Assembly (NCBI GenBank): GCA_029256705.1
Contig: JAQSXK010000003.1
Coordinates: 1-64,000, forward strand
DNA length: 64,000 nucleotides
Source of the DNA: Clostridia bacterium
Lineage (GTDB): Bacteria > Bacillota > Clostridia > TANB77 > CAG-465
Reading direction: 5' to 3'
The notes below the pieces were generated by a model that saw nothing but the letters and a program-made list of their open reading frames with translations, searched no databases and was not told where the DNA came from. A program made the translations under genes and the position numbers. Positions 47,054 through 56,373 of the stretch are shown in pieces; positions within the stretch are counted from its first letter, which is position 1; every line of letters begins with the position of its first letter.

Positions 47054-49006
47054 ATGAAAACAAATTTTAAAAATCTGTTTAGAAGAATGACAACAATCGT
47101 GATCGTATTTGCAATGGTATTTTCATTTACAGCTACGGGCTATGCAGCAGAAAATAATTGGAATAACGGTAAGAAAGTAAATTATGTATCTTCTGGTAGT
47201 GATTCATCTTATAAAGCAAGTGATTGGACTAAAAATTTGGTTGATCTTTATCAACTAAAGTGGTATGAAAGTCCAACTCGTGAAGTCTTGAAAGGTGAAT
47301 TTATGCTAGTGCAACTTCGTACAATTCAATCATCGCTAAAAAGTCGGGGGTTAGAATTACTTTCTGCTCCAAAAGAAACCTTAAGTTATAAGGATAACAA
47401 AACTTTGACAGCGTCTGCACAAGAAGAAGCAAAAATTCTAAAATCTTTAGGAATATTAAGTGGAAATTCGGACGGGTATATGAAAATTAATGTACCAATT
47501 AAGAGATCTGAAGCAGCAAAAGTGTTAGCTGTTGCTAATTGCAAGGTTTTAAAAATTCCATCAATCAGGACTGCAAATGCGTTTGCGGATACAAAAGGTC
47601 ATTGGTCAGAAAAGTACGTAAGTATTGCTTATCAGACAGCATTATTAAACGGCTTATCTAGCACAAAATTTAGTCCTGAAGCTTCACTTACACTTGAACA
47701 AACACTACAGATACTTGAAAATGAAGTTGGATATTTCGGCATTACAAGGGCTGATGTAGCTAAAGCTATGAATGAAACATTTAAAGTCACTTTAGATACT
47801 AGCAAATCAAATAGTCTTGTTTCAAAAAATTCATACGTAAAATATGAAGAAAAAATGAAGACCTATGGATTTGATAAACTCTATGACAACAAAAGTGCTA
47901 AAACAAGTGAAACTGTTACTAAGTCTGAGGCAATAAAATTAGCATTAGCTGTAATATTTAATGTTGATGATGCACACGATTTCGGACCATTGCTTAATGG
48001 ATTTGGCGAAGATAACAATGAGTATGCAAATGCAAATTGGGTCGATTATGCTAGATCTCAAAAACTTTTAAAAGAGGATATAAATTCTACTAACTACAAT
48101 GACAAGGCAAATTATATGGAAGTTATATCATTATTTGAGAGTTGTAAGCTAAGATTTTTAGAAGGTTATGCAGTTAAGGATACAAAAGTTTATTTGAAGG
48201 ATATTTCTAACTATTCGTCGGATGAACAGGTAGCAATAAAAGATATGCTATCAAATGGGATTATATATCCTATTGCAGACACTTTAAATGGAAGTGACTA
48301 TATTTTCAAAGGTCAGTTGAATGAATTAGTTGTTAATTTTGCGGAAAAGTACAATACAATAGCTTTGAAAGGTGACAAGATTAGTACAGATCCATCTAAA
48401 ATGCCATCTAATGTTAGTCAATTTCCTTATATAGTTTCTAATGTTGATAAGTCTCTATATGAACTTCCTTATTTTGTTGGATTTAGCGAGCGCTTTCAAA
48501 ATGCTAAAGAAGTGTATTCTATTAAAAAGGAAAGCTATCCACAAATAAAGGAATATGCTGAAGGACATTTTAATACTATTTTGAATATTGACTACAGAAC
48601 GATAACAGAAGAAGGCTTAACTGAGCAACTGCAACAATACTATATATTTGATGTAAACGATTCTGCAATAAAGGCATATGTTAAACATGTCAAGAATAAT
48701 GAAATAATAATTGAAGGAAAGTCTAAAATGCAGCCTATCGTATACTTTGATGGTGTATCTTACAGGGTTAGAATCAATTTAACTTTCACAGTGAAAAGCT
48801 CAAAAACAAATCAAAATTTACTTTATTTAGATCTGTTTGATGGATTAAGCAAGACGTACAATAAGAAGTCTTATGATATTATAACGGATTACTACTTGTC
48901 GTTAACTATAAGTGACAATACCAAGTTTTATCTTGACGAAGCTGAATTATTTGATACAGTACAAAACAAAGGTAAATCTGGAATAACTAAAGAAGCTGAG
49001 GAATAA
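47054..49006 (+). CDS. SLH-domain cell-surface protein sharing the module domain
   Basis: This 650-residue protein has a signal peptide (IVIVFAMVFSFTATGYA), then SLH-type repeats (about residues 40-240) with FADTKGHWSEKYVSIAYQ and RSEAAKVLAV typical of S-layer homology domains. SLH domains bind pyruvylated wall polymers, which fits the pyruvyl transferase in the exopolysaccharide cluster. From about residue 255 (KYEEKMKTYGFDKLYDNKSAK) it matches the ectodomains at 35552 and 41254. One in-frame CGG (47345-47347, AGT CGG GGG) is read without a shift. It has a strong AAGGAGGA ribosome site and its own promoter. Confidence 0.82.
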   Translation: MKTNFKNLFRRMTTIVIVFAMVFSFTATGYAAENNWNNGKKVNYVSSGSDSSYKASDWTKNLVDLYQLKWYESPTREVLKGEFMLVQLRTIQSSLKSRGLELLSAPKETLSYKDNKTLTASAQEEAKILKSLGILSGNSDGYMKINVPIKRSEAAKVLAVANCKVLKIPSIRTANAFADTKGHWSEKYVSIAYQTALLNGLSSTKFSPEASLTLEQTLQILENEVGYFGITRADVAKAMNETFKVTLDTSKSNSLVSKNSYVKYEEKMKTYGFDKLYDNKSAKTSETVTKSEAIKLALAVIFNVDDAHDFGPLLNGFGEDNNEYANANWVDYARSQKLLKEDINSTNYNDKANYMEVISLFESCKLRFLEGYAVKDTKVYLKDISNYSSDEQVAIKDMLSNGIIYPIADTLNGSDYIFKGQLNELVVNFAEKYNTIALKGDKISTDPSKMPSNVSQFPYIVSNVDKSLYELPYFVGFSERFQNAKEVYSIKKESYPQIKEYAEGHFNTILNIDYRTITEEGLTEQLQQYYIFDVNDSAIKAYVKHVKNNEIIIEGKSKMQPIVYFDGVSYRVRINLTFTVKSSKTNQNLLYLDLFDGLSKTYNKKSYDIITDYYLSLTISDNTKFYLDEAELFDTVQNKGKSGITKEAEE

Positions 49007-49021
49007 CAGGTTTTAAACAAT

Positions 49022-49056
49022 AAAAAACTAGATGCGTATTATGCATCTAGTTTTTT
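49022..49056. terminator. Bidirectional intrinsic terminator
   Basis: A perfect 14-bp stem (49022-49035 with 49043-49056) with a 7-nt loop, A-rich before and T-rich after, lies between convergent genes. Confidence 0.9.
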
Positions 49057-49074
49057 ATTATATTTCATCACCTT

Positions 49075-49566
49075 CTACTTAACAAAAGTATTAGCAGGTG
49101 CAGCTATTTTCTTAATACTTCCTACTTTTATAATTGGCATGGTTGTATTATATGTACCTTCTTTTATTACACCAGTTATTTCAACCCATTCGCTATCTTT
49201 TAGTTTTGAAGCATCTGCGCTTTCACATAAAAATCCTGCAACAGTATCTTCTTCGTTTATTATTGTATTTCTACCACAAACAAAAATATTTTCTTTAAAA
49301 TCGTCCATTCTAAACACAAATCCACTAAATTTAACTGTTTTATTAACCGATCCTTGAATATTTTCATGTACCTCTTTTAATAATTGTATATAGTTTTCTT
49401 CAGTCAAAATATAATCATATTTTGACTCATCTTTTTTTAGCGCAGACGTTGATTCAAGATTGGAACCACTCGCAACAAATTCTATTAATACTGCTGCAAC
49501 TATAGAAATAAGTAGGCATATAAACAGTATTTTTTTAATATTTAACTTAAAATTTACAACAAACAT
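49075..49566 (-). CDS. Membrane-anchored protein resembling TIGR03943/DUF1980 C-terminus
   Basis: This 163-residue protein has one N-terminal hydrophobic segment (about 8-32) and an extracytoplasmic domain with NKTVKFSGFVFRMDDF, FVCGRNTIINEEDTVAGFLC and SEWVEITGVIKEG. This order resembles the C-terminal domain of the YcgQ/TIGR03943 family. That family usually carries a CC or similar metal-binding motif next to a permease (YcgR), which is not present here. Start ATG 49566 has GAGGAGGA. It is divergent from secA. Function unknown. Confidence 0.6.
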   Translation of the reverse strand: MFVVNFKLNIKKILFICLLISIVAAVLIEFVASGSNLESTSALKKDESKYDYILTEENYIQLLKEVHENIQGSVNKTVKFSGFVFRMDDFKENIFVCGRNTIINEEDTVAGFLCESADASKLKDSEWVEITGVIKEGTYNTTMPIIKVGSIKKIAAPANTFVK

Positions 49567-49603
49567 AAATCCTCCTCAAAATCAAAAGATTTTTATTAAA
49601 CTA

Positions 49604-49632
49604 TTTAAATATAACTTCTTTTATGATATAAT
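49604..49632 (+). promoter_or_regulatory. Probable promoter of secA
   Basis: TATAAT (49627-49632) lies 17 bp after a weak -35, TTTAAA (49604-49609). Confidence 0.5.
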
Positions 49633-49685
49633 GTATGTGTTAGTTTTAAAAATAGAATATATATTGAATTAAAATGGAGGAAAAG

Positions 49686-52475
49686 ATGAAATTATTAGAA
49701 AAAATTTTTGGGAGTTATAGCAAAAAGGAAATTAATAGAATCCTTCCAACGGTAGATAAAATAGTGGCGCTTGGAGAAAGTATGTCAAAGCTTTCAGATA
49801 GTGAACTTCAAAATAAAACAAATGAATTTATAGAAAGATTAAATAAAGGAGAAACTCTAGATGATATACTAGTTGAGGCTTTTGCTGTGGTAAGTGAAGC
49901 AGCTAACAGAGTTCTTAATATGAAACCATTTAGAATGCAATTAATAGGAGGAATAATTTTACATCAAGGTAGAATTGCAGAAATGAAAACGGGAGAAGGT
50001 AAAACATTAGTGGCCACTCTTCCAATATATTTAAATGCACTTACTAAAAAAGGTGTTCATTTAGTAACTGTTAATGATTATTTGGCTAAGACTCAAAGCA
50101 TTTGGATGGGAAAATTGTATAAATTTCTAGGTCTTTCCGTTGGATTAGTTGTAGCAGATATGTCACCTGAAGAAAAGAAAAAGGCATATAATTGTGATAT
50201 AACATACGGTACAAATAATGAATTTGGATTTGACTATTTAAGAGATAATATGAGTATGTCAGTTAATACAATGGTTCAAAGAGATTTGAATTATGCTATT
50301 GTCGACGAAATAGATAGTATATTAATAGACGAAGCAAGAACACCTCTTATTATTTCTGGTATGATAAATAAAAAAAGTGATATTTATGAAAAAGCAGATA
50401 AGTTTGCTAAAAAATTAAAATCTAAAATAATTATAGAAAAAGATGATAAAGTATTTGATGATAGTGATAATGATTATGATTATATAGTAGATATAAAAGC
50501 AAAAAGTGTTGCTTTAACAGATAGTGGAGTAAAGAAAGCAGAAGAATACTTTGGTATTACTTCTTTAAGTGATGTTGAGAATTTAAGTGTTTCACATCAT
50601 ATTAATCAAGCAATAAGAGCATATGGATTAATGAAAAATGATATAGATTATATAGTTAAAGATGGTGAAGTAATAATAGTTGACGAGTTCACTGGTAGAC
50701 TTATGAGTGGCAGAAGATATAGCGATGGATTACATCAAGCCATTGAAGCTAAAGAAGGGGTTAAAATTGCTTTTGAATCACAAACCCTAGCTACTATTAC
50801 CTTCCAAAATTATTTTAGATTATATGGCAAACTTGCAGGAATGACAGGTACAGCAAAAACAGAGGAAGATGAGTTTAAAGGTATATATAAATTAGATGTA
50901 GTTGAAGTTCCAACAAATAAAGAAGTAAAAAGAGTAGATTTAAATGACTCTGTATATAAGACTCAAAAAGGTAAATTTAATGCAATAGTTGAAGAGGTTA
51001 AGAAATCATATGAAATTGGTCAACCGGTATTGGTTGGTACAGTATCAATAGATAAATCTGAAATATTAAGTGCATTGCTTAAAAAAGAAAAAATACCACA
51101 TCAAGTACTTAATGCTAAGTATCATGAAAAAGAGGCTGAAATAATAGCACAAGCTGGTAGATATAAGGCGATAACTATTGCTACTAATATGGCTGGACGT
51201 GGTACAGATATATTATTAGGTGGTAATCTAGAGTACATTATAAAATCTGAACTTAATAAAGAGGGATTTAATAAGGAAATAATTGAAATGGCAATTACTC
51301 CTATAAATTATGATAATGAAGAAGTAAAAGCTGCTAAATTAAAAATGGCTGAAATAGTTAGTAAATATAAGCCAGAAATAGAAGAAGGTAGAAAAAAGGT
51401 AATTGAAGCTGGTGGACTTAAGATAATAGGTAGTGAAAGACATGAATCTAGAAGAATAGACAATCAATTAAGAGGACGTTCAGGTAGACAAGGGGATATA
51501 GGTGGATCTAAATTTTATATATCATTCGAAGATGATTTAATGAAACTATTTGGATCAGACAAAGTAAATGCATTAGCAACAATGGTAGGACTTCCAGAAG
51601 ACATGCCTATTGAAATGAGTATACTTACTTCTACAATAGAAAAAGCACAAAAGAGAATAGAAGGTATAAACTATAGTATAAGAAAAAATGTTTTAGAATA
51701 TGATGATGTAATGAATAAGCAAAGAGAATTAATATATGGACAAAGAAGAGATGTTCTAAAAACAGATGATATAAAAGTAATGGTAATTTCTATGGTAAAA
51801 TCTAAGGTTAGAGAAATTGTAGATATATACTTTACTCATGCTGATGGTATTGATGAGGTAGATTTCTTTGCTGTTAATACTATGTTAAATGATATATTCA
51901 AAATAGAAGATTTGATATTAAAAGAAGAAATAAAAACATTTGATGAAGAAGAAATATATAATGTAATAATAAATAAAATAGAAAAAGAATATTTGGATAA
52001 ACATGAAAAAGCAAAAGAAAATAATACTGAAGAAATTTTACAAGGGTTAGAAAGGCATTTAATATTAACTGTTGTTGATGAAAAATGGATGGATCACATA
52101 GACAATATAACAGGTCTTAAAGATGGAATAGGACTTAGAGCATATGGACAAAGTAATCCAGTTGAGGCTTATAAAATGGAAAGTTTTACAATGTTTGAAG
52201 AAATGGCAAATTCTATAAAAGAAGATAGTATAAAAGCTGTATTTTCTATAAAAGAAAATGTTAATAATGTAAGAATAAATACTCAAGATAATATAAGTAA
52301 AATAACTAGTTATGAAAATCCAGAATTGAATGTTAGTAATCGTACTAATGTCACTACAAATCAAGAAGTAAAAAAAGAACCAGTAAAAGTTGAAAAGACA
52401 GTTGGTAGAAATGAACAATGTCCTTGTGGAAGTGGGAAAAAATACAAATACTGTTGCGGTAAAGACGCTAAATAA
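49686..52475 (+). CDS. secA: Preprotein translocase ATPase
   Basis: This 929-residue SecA drives protein export through SecYEG. Walker A is in MKTGEGKTLVA near residue 100. The DEAD-like second motif is in YAIVDEIDSILIDEART, followed by TNMAGRGTDILLGG and RGRSGRQGDIGGS of the second nucleotide-binding fold. The C-terminal zinc site is CPCGSGKKYKYCCG. ATG 49686 was chosen because GGAGG lies between it and an earlier ATG (49674). There is no in-frame CGG in this long gene by eye. Confidence 0.97.
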   Translation: MKLLEKIFGSYSKKEINRILPTVDKIVALGESMSKLSDSELQNKTNEFIERLNKGETLDDILVEAFAVVSEAANRVLNMKPFRMQLIGGIILHQGRIAEMKTGEGKTLVATLPIYLNALTKKGVHLVTVNDYLAKTQSIWMGKLYKFLGLSVGLVVADMSPEEKKKAYNCDITYGTNNEFGFDYLRDNMSMSVNTMVQRDLNYAIVDEIDSILIDEARTPLIISGMINKKSDIYEKADKFAKKLKSKIIIEKDDKVFDDSDNDYDYIVDIKAKSVALTDSGVKKAEEYFGITSLSDVENLSVSHHINQAIRAYGLMKNDIDYIVKDGEVIIVDEFTGRLMSGRRYSDGLHQAIEAKEGVKIAFESQTLATITFQNYFRLYGKLAGMTGTAKTEEDEFKGIYKLDVVEVPTNKEVKRVDLNDSVYKTQKGKFNAIVEEVKKSYEIGQPVLVGTVSIDKSEILSALLKKEKIPHQVLNAKYHEKEAEIIAQAGRYKAITIATNMAGRGTDILLGGNLEYIIKSELNKEGFNKEIIEMAITPINYDNEEVKAAKLKMAEIVSKYKPEIEEGRKKVIEAGGLKIIGSERHESRRIDNQLRGRSGRQGDIGGSKFYISFEDDLMKLFGSDKVNALATMVGLPEDMPIEMSILTSTIEKAQKRIEGINYSIRKNVLEYDDVMNKQRELIYGQRRDVLKTDDIKVMVISMVKSKVREIVDIYFTHADGIDEVDFFAVNTMLNDIFKIEDLILKEEIKTFDEEEIYNVIINKIEKEYLDKHEKAKENNTEEILQGLERHLILTVVDEKWMDHIDNITGLKDGIGLRAYGQSNPVEAYKMESFTMFEEMANSIKEDSIKAVFSIKENVNNVRINTQDNISKITSYENPELNVSNRTNVTTNQEVKKEPVKVEKTVGRNEQCPCGSGKKYKYCCGKDAK

Positions 52476-52488
52476 AAATTATTAAATA

Positions 52489-52525
52489 AAAAGGTAAGAG
52501 AGTATTACATATTCTTTTACCTTTT
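52489..52525 (+). terminator. Terminator of secA
   Basis: A 13-bp stem (aaaaggtaagaga with tcttttacctttt, one G-T pair) is followed by T-rich sequence. Confidence 0.82.
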
Positions 52526-52556
52526 TTATATGATGTCTTGGTTCCTATATAAATAA

Positions 52557-52589
52557 AAAAAACTAACAAGTTTAACTTGTTAGTTTTTT
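52557..52589. terminator. Terminator of the VirD4-like gene
   Basis: A near-continuous palindrome (52557-52572 with 52574-52589) with core actaacaagtt has T-rich ends on either strand. It would end minus-strand transcription. Confidence 0.82.
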
Positions 52590-52603
52590 GTTATAAAACA
52601 ACA

Positions 52604-55105
52604 CTAATTTTTTCTGTTTATTACTGGTGTTTCATATGTTTCTGTTATTGCACCACCATCAATTTTTGCGTTATCTATGTTTGGCTCTAAATCATCAAAT
52701 TCAATTTCAAATCCAGGTTCAGTAGAAGAAGGTCTAGCAGTAGTAACATTTGCAAATCTTTCTTCTTTTACTGTATTTTTGAATATTAAATCATTTGAAC
52801 TCTTAAGTTCATCCATAAGTCTAGTTGTTGTATTTACTCCAAATAATGAATCATCATTATCTGAGGAATCACTTGTATTGAAATTAATAGTTGGGCCATC
52901 TGGTTTACTCATCATATATTTTTCAAAATTATAATGTTCAGCAGGATGTTTGTGTTTATATTTTCCATCTAAGAAACTTGTTTTACCTTGACCGTATACT
53001 GATTTACCAGAAGAATCTTTAGTTTTATAAAACACTGCTCCAAAACCTTGATTAGAAAGTTTCCATTCGGGAGCTCTTTCTTTAGGATAAACTTTAAGTG
53101 TTGGAACTGCAGCCATTCTACCCTTATCATCAAATTTAAATTCTGTTTTAGGATCTGGAACCTTCTCTTTACCGAAGGCTCTTTCCCAATATGCACTATC
53201 TTCTGGAACTGTGTCACCAAATACAATTTGTGTTTTAGTATTAGCTAAAACAGTTTGTCTATAGTAACTTGCACTTTTACCGCCTTTTTCAAGTTGTGAT
53301 AAGTTTTGTATAGCTACACAAACTCCACATCTATATTTTCTAAATAATGTGAACATAACTTCCATATCTTTATTAAGGTATTCAGGGAATTCATCAATGT
53401 ATAAGAAGTGAGGTGTACGAGAATCTTCGTTTCCTTTTCTTCTTAATACTGCGTCTTGGAATTGCATAATAAAAAACATTCCAAATGCTTTTGATTGTAT
53501 AATACCTAAATCACCTTTTCTAGAACAAGCAGTTATTACACTACCATCTTCTAAAGCTTTATCAAATTCTAATATATTTGTCTTGCCACAAAGGGCTTTT
53601 TTTAGTCCAGGATGTCTAAGTAGATTATTTAATTGTGTAATAGCACCATATAGGAATCTTTCAGTTTCTTTTCTACCGCTACCACGTGTTCCAGGAATTT
53701 CATAACCATTTATATTTAAAGAAGGTTTATAGAAATTCTTTTCAAAGTATGCAAGAAGTAGTTTATATTTTTGCTCTAGTTCAGGAACTTTTTTCATTTC
53801 CTCAGCCATGTCTTCAACTTTATCAAAGTTATATAATAATTCTAACATATCTTCTAAACTTGCCATATCACCATTATTAAGTATTGGATACATTTCTTTT
53901 AAAAGTATTGCCAAGTTTTGGAATGCATCAAGTGTTACTTGTGTAAAGAATGGATCACCAGGAGCTCCGCCACCTTCATTTTCATACATTGATTTTAAAA
54001 CATCGGCTATTATTGATGCAACTTTTGGTGGATCTTCAATAGCAAATGGATTTATACTTAAAGTACCTTCTAAATTTACAGGATCTACAGATAATACGTC
54101 TATGTCAAAGTTTTTCGCTACAGATATAAAATCAGATATAAACTTACCATCATTTTCAATAATTGTTATACCTAAATTCTTGTAAGATATTAGTCCAGAG
54201 GAATTATCTGTATATTGTATTAAGTTTCTAACTTGTAATAAAAATTGTTCTTCCAAACCTCTTCTTGGTTTAATAAAACTCATTGAAAAATTCTTATTTA
54301 TATACTCATTATCATAAGGTCCAGTCACATATGCAATTCCTTTTTTTAGTAAAGAATAACCAAGTTTTTTAGAATATTCTCTAAAAAAGTATTTTTTTTC
54401 TAAATCTAAAGCACTCATTGGAAGTAGTACAGTAGCTGTTTTACCAGTACCAGTAGCACCCTGTACAAGTGTAGCTTCATATCTCTTTTTTTCAGGTACA
54501 ACAACAGGAATTGAGGTTCCTTTGTTTTTACAAATTACAGTAGAGCAACTAAATACGCCAGTATCTTTTGCGTTTGATTTTGTTGATAAACCAGAATACC
54601 CAGCTATTGCTTTTGGTATGTCATCATCTCTATATATTAATAGGAAGTAATCTACAACCTTAAATAGTCCAACGAAAGTAACTAAAAGAGTAAGAGTTTT
54701 AAGAGCTGGTGAAAACAATTCAGGGTATGTAGTATAAACTCTTTGATAATTTGGTATCTTTTCTAAAAGAAACCAAATTGTAGAATTTATATATATTGAG
54801 ATAACAGTACTTAGAATTATACAAAACATTGAAAAGGTTACTATATATATATTGATTTTTGTATTATCATTTTTTGCTATACCCGCATTTACGTAATATG
54901 AATAAGCCAAAGCTGGTATTATAAACCAAACTGAATATATATAAGGTGAAGCATCGTCTGATAATCTTGGATCTCCTATTAGGAAAGCAAGCATTTTACC
55001 TGCACATATCAGTACTAGTAAAGCCGTCAAACTATAAAAAAAGTAGGTTAACAGTTTATTTGGCTTAGTTTTTATATGTAATTTTTTTAATATTGATTCG
55101 AACAA
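52604..55105 (-). CDS. VirD4/TraG-type coupling ATPase, orphan
   Basis: This 833-residue protein has two to four N-terminal membrane helices, then Walker A GATGTGKTA (about residue 218) and a Walker B-like FLYIDEFPEYLNKDME, with the C-terminal motifs of type IV coupling proteins (QLEKGGKSASYYRQTVLANTKT). Such ATPases feed DNA or protein to type IV secretion channels. No relaxase, VirB4, VirB6 or origin of transfer is in the window. It lies alone between secA and pth. I prefer TTG 55105 because GCGGTGG precedes it by about 5 nt. ATG 55123 is possible but lacks a ribosome site. The tail (about the last 110 residues) looks disordered. Confidence 0.8.
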   Translation of the reverse strand: MFESILKKLHIKTKPNKLLTYFFYSLTALLVLICAGKMLAFLIGDPRLSDDASPYIYSVWFIIPALAYSYYVNAGIAKNDNTKINIYIVTFSMFCIILSTVISIYINSTIWFLLEKIPNYQRVYTTYPELFSPALKTLTLLVTFVGLFKVVDYFLLIYRDDDIPKAIAGYSGLSTKSNAKDTGVFSCSTVICKNKGTSIPVVVPEKKRYEATLVQGATGTGKTATVLLPMSALDLEKKYFFREYSKKLGYSLLKKGIAYVTGPYDNEYINKNFSMSFIKPRRGLEEQFLLQVRNLIQYTDNSSGLISYKNLGITIIENDGKFISDFISVAKNFDIDVLSVDPVNLEGTLSINPFAIEDPPKVASIIADVLKSMYENEGGGAPGDPFFTQVTLDAFQNLAILLKEMYPILNNGDMASLEDMLELLYNFDKVEDMAEEMKKVPELEQKYKLLLAYFEKNFYKPSLNINGYEIPGTRGSGRKETERFLYGAITQLNNLLRHPGLKKALCGKTNILEFDKALEDGSVITACSRKGDLGIIQSKAFGMFFIMQFQDAVLRRKGNEDSRTPHFLYIDEFPEYLNKDMEVMFTLFRKYRCGVCVAIQNLSQLEKGGKSASYYRQTVLANTKTQIVFGDTVPEDSAYWERAFGKEKVPDPKTEFKFDDKGRMAAVPTLKVYPKERAPEWKLSNQGFGAVFYKTKDSSGKSVYGQGKTSFLDGKYKHKHPAEHYNFEKYMMSKPDGPTINFNTSDSSDNDDSLFGVNTTTRLMDELKSSNDLIFKNTVKEERFANVTTARPSSTEPGFEIEFDDLEPNIDNAKIDGGAITETYETPVINRKN

Positions 55106-55324
55106 AAATACCACCGCTTTCATGAAAGTTAATATACAAAAGGTATAAAAACCTTATTATCCCTTGATTTTTATATATACATAATATATAATTGTATATA
55201 TATGATACTACATTTAGATTAAAAAATCAAGAGAAATACTAAAAGAAGCGGTTAAAAATCAAAAAAATGATTAGTATTTATTGCTAAATAAAGCTAAAAT
55301 CAGATGTAAGGAGAAATGATTACT

Positions 55325-55856
55325 ATGAAAATAGTCGTAGGGCTTGGAAATCCAGGGAAAGAATATGCAAGAACAAGACATAACTTTGGATTTATGTTTC
55401 TAGAATATTTAGAAGAAAAGTATAAATTTGAAATAGACAAGAAAAAACTAGATAGTTTAATAGGTGAATGTACTATAAATAATCAAAGGATTGTATTTGT
55501 TAAGCCGCTTACTTACATGAATTTGAGTGGTCAAGCAGTTCAAAAAGTGAAAAATTGGTATAAAGTAGAAGACCAAGATATTATAGTTGTTTTTGATGAC
55601 ATAGATATAGAGTTTGGTGAATTTAGATATAGGGAAAGTGGTAGTGGAGGTTCACATAATGGCATGAAGAACATTATTCAAATGTTTGCTACACAAAATA
55701 TTTCAAGAATCAGACTTCGGAATTGGTAATTTAAAATATCCAAGTCAAAATTTAAGTGATTTTGTACTCAATAGATTTTCTAAAGAAGAAGAGGATGGTT
55801 TAGGAGATATATTTAATAAAACAGAAAAGAAATTATTAGAATTTCTTGACAAATAG
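55325..55856 (+). CDS. pth: Peptidyl-tRNA hydrolase, +1 frameshift at CGG
   Basis: This 176-residue enzyme (after frame repair) frees tRNA from stalled peptidyl-tRNA. The motifs GLGNPGKEYARTRHNFGF (catalytic His), PLTYMNLSG, VFDDIDIEFG and GSGGSHNGMKN are in the first frame. That frame ends at 55729 after RIRLRNW. Skipping the C at 55718 gives RIRLGIGNLKYP, matching the family's R-x-R-x-GIG, then SDFVLNRFSKEE. The zero frame reads CTT CGG AAT TGG TAA. The shifted frame reads CTT (C) GGA ATT GGT. The truncated form would lack the C-terminal 40 residues. The gene is essential in most bacteria. ATG 55325 gives the usual KIVVGLGNPG start. Confidence 0.88.
55718..55720 (+). other. +1 frameshift site CGG-A (pth)
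   Basis: CTT CGG A at the conserved glycine of the GIG motif. The zero-frame stop is two codons after the CGG. Confidence 0.8.
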
Positions 55857-55874
55857 GTATATTTGTGTTACAAT
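55846..55874 (+). promoter_or_regulatory. Promoter of rplU-rpmA
   Basis: TTGACA (55846-55851) and TACAAT (55869-55874) have a 17-bp spacer. The -35 lies inside the end of pth in the shifted frame. Confidence 0.82.
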
Positions 55875-55882
55875 ATATCAGT

Positions 55883-55957
55883 GTTAACCGCGCACGAAAG
55901 GTTTAAATGTTATTATTAACTACCTATAGTGGCGAGTACAAGATAGAATTTAAGGAG
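55883..55957 (+). ncRNA. Ribosomal protein L21 leader
   Basis: The 5' leader contains the ttaaccgcgcacgaaagg start and gtggcgagtac before the ribosome site, as in L21 leaders of Firmicutes. Such leaders are thought to mediate autoregulation by L21. The assignment is from recall of the pattern and was not modelled. Confidence 0.65.
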
Positions 55958-55966
55958 GTGTACTAA

Positions 55967-56329
55967 ATGTACGCAATAGTTGAAATCAGTGGAAAACAGT
56001 ACAAAGTATCAGAAGGTGACATAGTTTTTGTTGACAGAATCGAATCTTTAGAACCAGGTTCATCAGTTGAATTTGATAAAGTTCTTTTATTATCTGACGA
56101 TAAAAAAGTTACTGTTGGAGAAGAATATGTTAAAGGCGCTAAAGTAAAAGCAACTGTAGTATCTCATGGTAAAGACAAAAAAGTTTTAGTATATAAATAC
56201 AAAGCTAAGAAAAATGAAAGAAAAACTAAAGGACACAGACAACCATATACTAAAGTTCAAATCGAAAAAATAACAGCTACTTCAAGAGCTAAAAAAGAAA
56301 AAGAAAATGAAATTGAAGAAAATGCTTAA
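55967..56329 (+). CDS. rplU: Ribosomal protein L21
   Basis: This 120-residue large-subunit protein binds 23S rRNA. The start YAIVEISGKQYKVSEGD and the central KVLVYKYKAKKNERKTKGHRQ are family signatures. Length is slightly above the usual about 103 because of an acidic C-terminal extension (KKEKENEIEENA). It has a strong AAGGAGGTG ribosome site. Confidence 0.95.
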   Translation: MYAIVEISGKQYKVSEGDIVFVDRIESLEPGSSVEFDKVLLLSDDKKVTVGEEYVKGAKVKATVVSHGKDKKVLVYKYKAKKNERKTKGHRQPYTKVQIEKITATSRAKKEKENEIEENA

Positions 56330-56373
56330 TTAATATTTGTTAGATTGAGCATAGTATAAGGAGGGAAATTTAG

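Noticed and set aside
52604-55105. Integrative conjugative element
   Set aside because: Only a coupling-type ATPase is present. There is no integrase, relaxase, direct repeat boundary or VirB4.
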